The position numbers were made by a program, and so were the translations under genes. A stretch of 64,000 nt of DNA. It comes from Arthrobacter sp. EM1. Lineage in GTDB: Bacteria; Actinomycetota; Actinomycetes; Actinomycetales; Micrococcaceae. This document shows, piece after piece, positions 63,185-64,000 of the stretch (the first letter of the stretch is position 1; each line of letters opens with the position of its first letter). The stretch lies in NCBI RefSeq assembly GCF_029964055.1, contig NZ_CP124836.1, positions 620,001 through 684,000 of the forward strand, given 5' to 3'. The notes beneath the pieces are model-generated. The model did not search any database and had not been told where the DNA came from. It saw only the letters and a program-made list of their open reading frames with translations.

Positions 63185-63889
63185 TCAGCCGCCGTTGACG
63201 CGCTCGTCCGCGAGCAGCTTTTCCGTTACCGTGACCTCGGGGTGCACCAGCACTACCGAACCGTTACGGTGCCAGGCGCCCAAGGCCTGGGCCAACGCTG
63301 CTTCCAAGCCGTTGCCGGCCGGCACCAGCAACCGCACGCCGTCCGCCGGGGCCGCCGCGAAGCCGTCCAGCAATCCGCCGTGGCTATGCTCTGCCCCGGT
63401 TGCTGACCGCACGGCCCGCCGTGAGGCCTCCGGAGCCACATGCGGCATCAAAACGTCGCCGTGGGAGCGCACCTCGGCGGCATAGTCCAGCACACTGCTG
63501 GGCAGCTCACCCGGCCAGCGCATGGCCAACGCCGGGAGCGCCACAGCCAGGACGGCGTCGAAGGCGCCGAGCGCTGCGCCGGGGCCGGGATCGGCGGTGG
63601 CCAGCAGTTCGGCCTCGGCGTCGCCGAACACAACCTCCATACCGAGCTGCCAGGCCGCGAGGGCGAGGATGGCGGATTTCCAGTGCGCCGGCAGGTCCAG
63701 CCGCAACCGCGTCCCGGGCTCGGCGTCGAGCTCGTCCTGCAACAGGTTGCCTGTCTTCGCGACCCAGTTGTCCAAAACCCGGCCGGAAAGCTCTACCCGC
63801 TCGGAGTCGGGCCCGTACCAAGTCAGCCGCGGAGAGGTCGACTGGCCGGAACGCAGGGCTGTCATCAGTTCGATTGCCGGGATGCTCAT
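63185..63889 (-). CDS. TIGR03089 family protein
   Basis: A 234-aa actinobacterial protein of the TIGR03089 family, related in fold to the N-terminal half of acyl-CoA/AMP ligases but too short to have the adenylation motifs. Landmarks are PRLTWYGPDSERVELSGRVLDNWVAKTGNLL, written here as the segment from PRLTWYG to KTGNLL, and LPAHWKSAILALAAWQ. The C-terminal part includes HPEVTVTEKLLADERV. ATG 63889 fits the family start. It converges with gtrA, leaving an 8-bp gap. Function unknown. Confidence 0.85.
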   Translation of the reverse strand: MSIPAIELMTALRSGQSTSPRLTWYGPDSERVELSGRVLDNWVAKTGNLLQDELDAEPGTRLRLDLPAHWKSAILALAAWQLGMEVVFGDAEAELLATADPGPGAALGAFDAVLAVALPALAMRWPGELPSSVLDYAAEVRSHGDVLMPHVAPEASRRAVRSATGAEHSHGGLLDGFAAAPADGVRLLVPAGNGLEAALAQALGAWHRNGSVVLVHPEVTVTEKLLADERVNGG

Positions 63890-64000
63890 GGGTTCATCTT
63901 GCCACGGCCGAACCGCGTGATCTCCATCACCTGTGTCGCGGGGGTTTAGCTCTGCGGCGCCACGGTGCACGGGGAAGTTTGCCTAAAATTCAGCTAAATG
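63890..64000 (+). promoter_or_regulatory. Likely promoter of a gene beyond the window
   Basis: TAAAAT at 63984-63989 ends 8 nt before an ATG at 63998, repeating the leaderless layout seen elsewhere. Only the start codon would lie in the window. Confidence 0.35.

Overview
The window reads as chromosomal core sequence of a high-GC actinobacterium of the Micrococcaceae, most like Arthrobacter or Pseudarthrobacter. The evidence is the strong GC bias in third codon positions, frequent GTG and TTG starts, a mycothiol enzyme (mca), PIN-PhoH, DUF501, DUF4245, DUF4307 and TIGR03089 family genes, and two gene blocks that, from memory, run parallel to Mycobacterium tuberculosis: mazG-eno-ftsB/divIC-DUF501-ppx (Rv1021-Rv1026) and greA-DUF4307-mca-small membrane protein-HlyIII-uppS-phoH2-fum-glpX-DUF4245 (about Rv1080c-Rv1100). 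There is no rRNA, prophage, CRISPR array or biosynthetic cluster. One insertion sequence is present.

Layout. 0.2-2.6 kb: mannose-1-phosphate guanylyltransferase and an M20 amidohydrolase. 2.7-4.8 kb: a peroxide operon, ohrR-ohr-oxidoreductase, behind a tandem OhrR operator. 5.1-16.0 kb: a nucleoside uptake and salvage run with a BMP lipoprotein, a double-NBD ATPase, two permeases, cytidine deaminase, thymidine phosphorylase, two DedA proteins, adenosine deaminase and MazG. 16.2-21.6 kb: enolase, a division protein, DUF501, exopolyphosphatase and a mycosin-like subtilase. 21.7-24.4 kb: NDH-2, an ACT-GNAT fusion, and a tRNA with a UAA anticodon that overlaps the GNAT stop codon. 24.5-30.4 kb: a branched-chain amino acid type ABC transporter, with the binding protein on + and livHMGF on -. 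30.9-38.6 kb: BI-1 family protein, thiolase, galactokinase diverging from an aldose epimerase, AI-2E exporter family protein, threonine dehydratase, rhomboid protease. 38.6-44.6 kb: greA, DUF4307, mca, HlyIII, cis-prenyltransferase, a 23-codon small ORF and PIN-PhoH. 44.9-48.6 kb: accessory genes, including a Nudix gene split by an IS481-family element. 48.7-51.0 kb: a TetR/MFS efflux pair. 51.2-55.3 kb: fumarase, carbonic anhydrase, DUF4245, GlpX. 55.4-63.9 kb: galE, a FemAB-like transferase, manA, an LCP ligase, purE, purK, GtrA and TIGR03089. ManC, ManA, GalE, LCP, FemAB-like, UppS and GtrA proteins together form a scattered cell-envelope sugar and polymer theme.

Regulation visible in sequence. 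About a dozen genes have a TANNNT hexamer ending only 6-7 nt before the start codon and no Shine-Dalgarno, which suggests leaderless transcripts. Strong hairpin terminators close several units. The observations I rate highest are the well-initiated small ORF before PIN-PhoH (43079-43150), the short-variable-arm UAA tRNA, the frame-preserving IS481 insertion in the Nudix gene, the extracytoplasmic domain on LivH, and unexplained palindromes at 12494-12551, 44694-44834 and 56388-56479.
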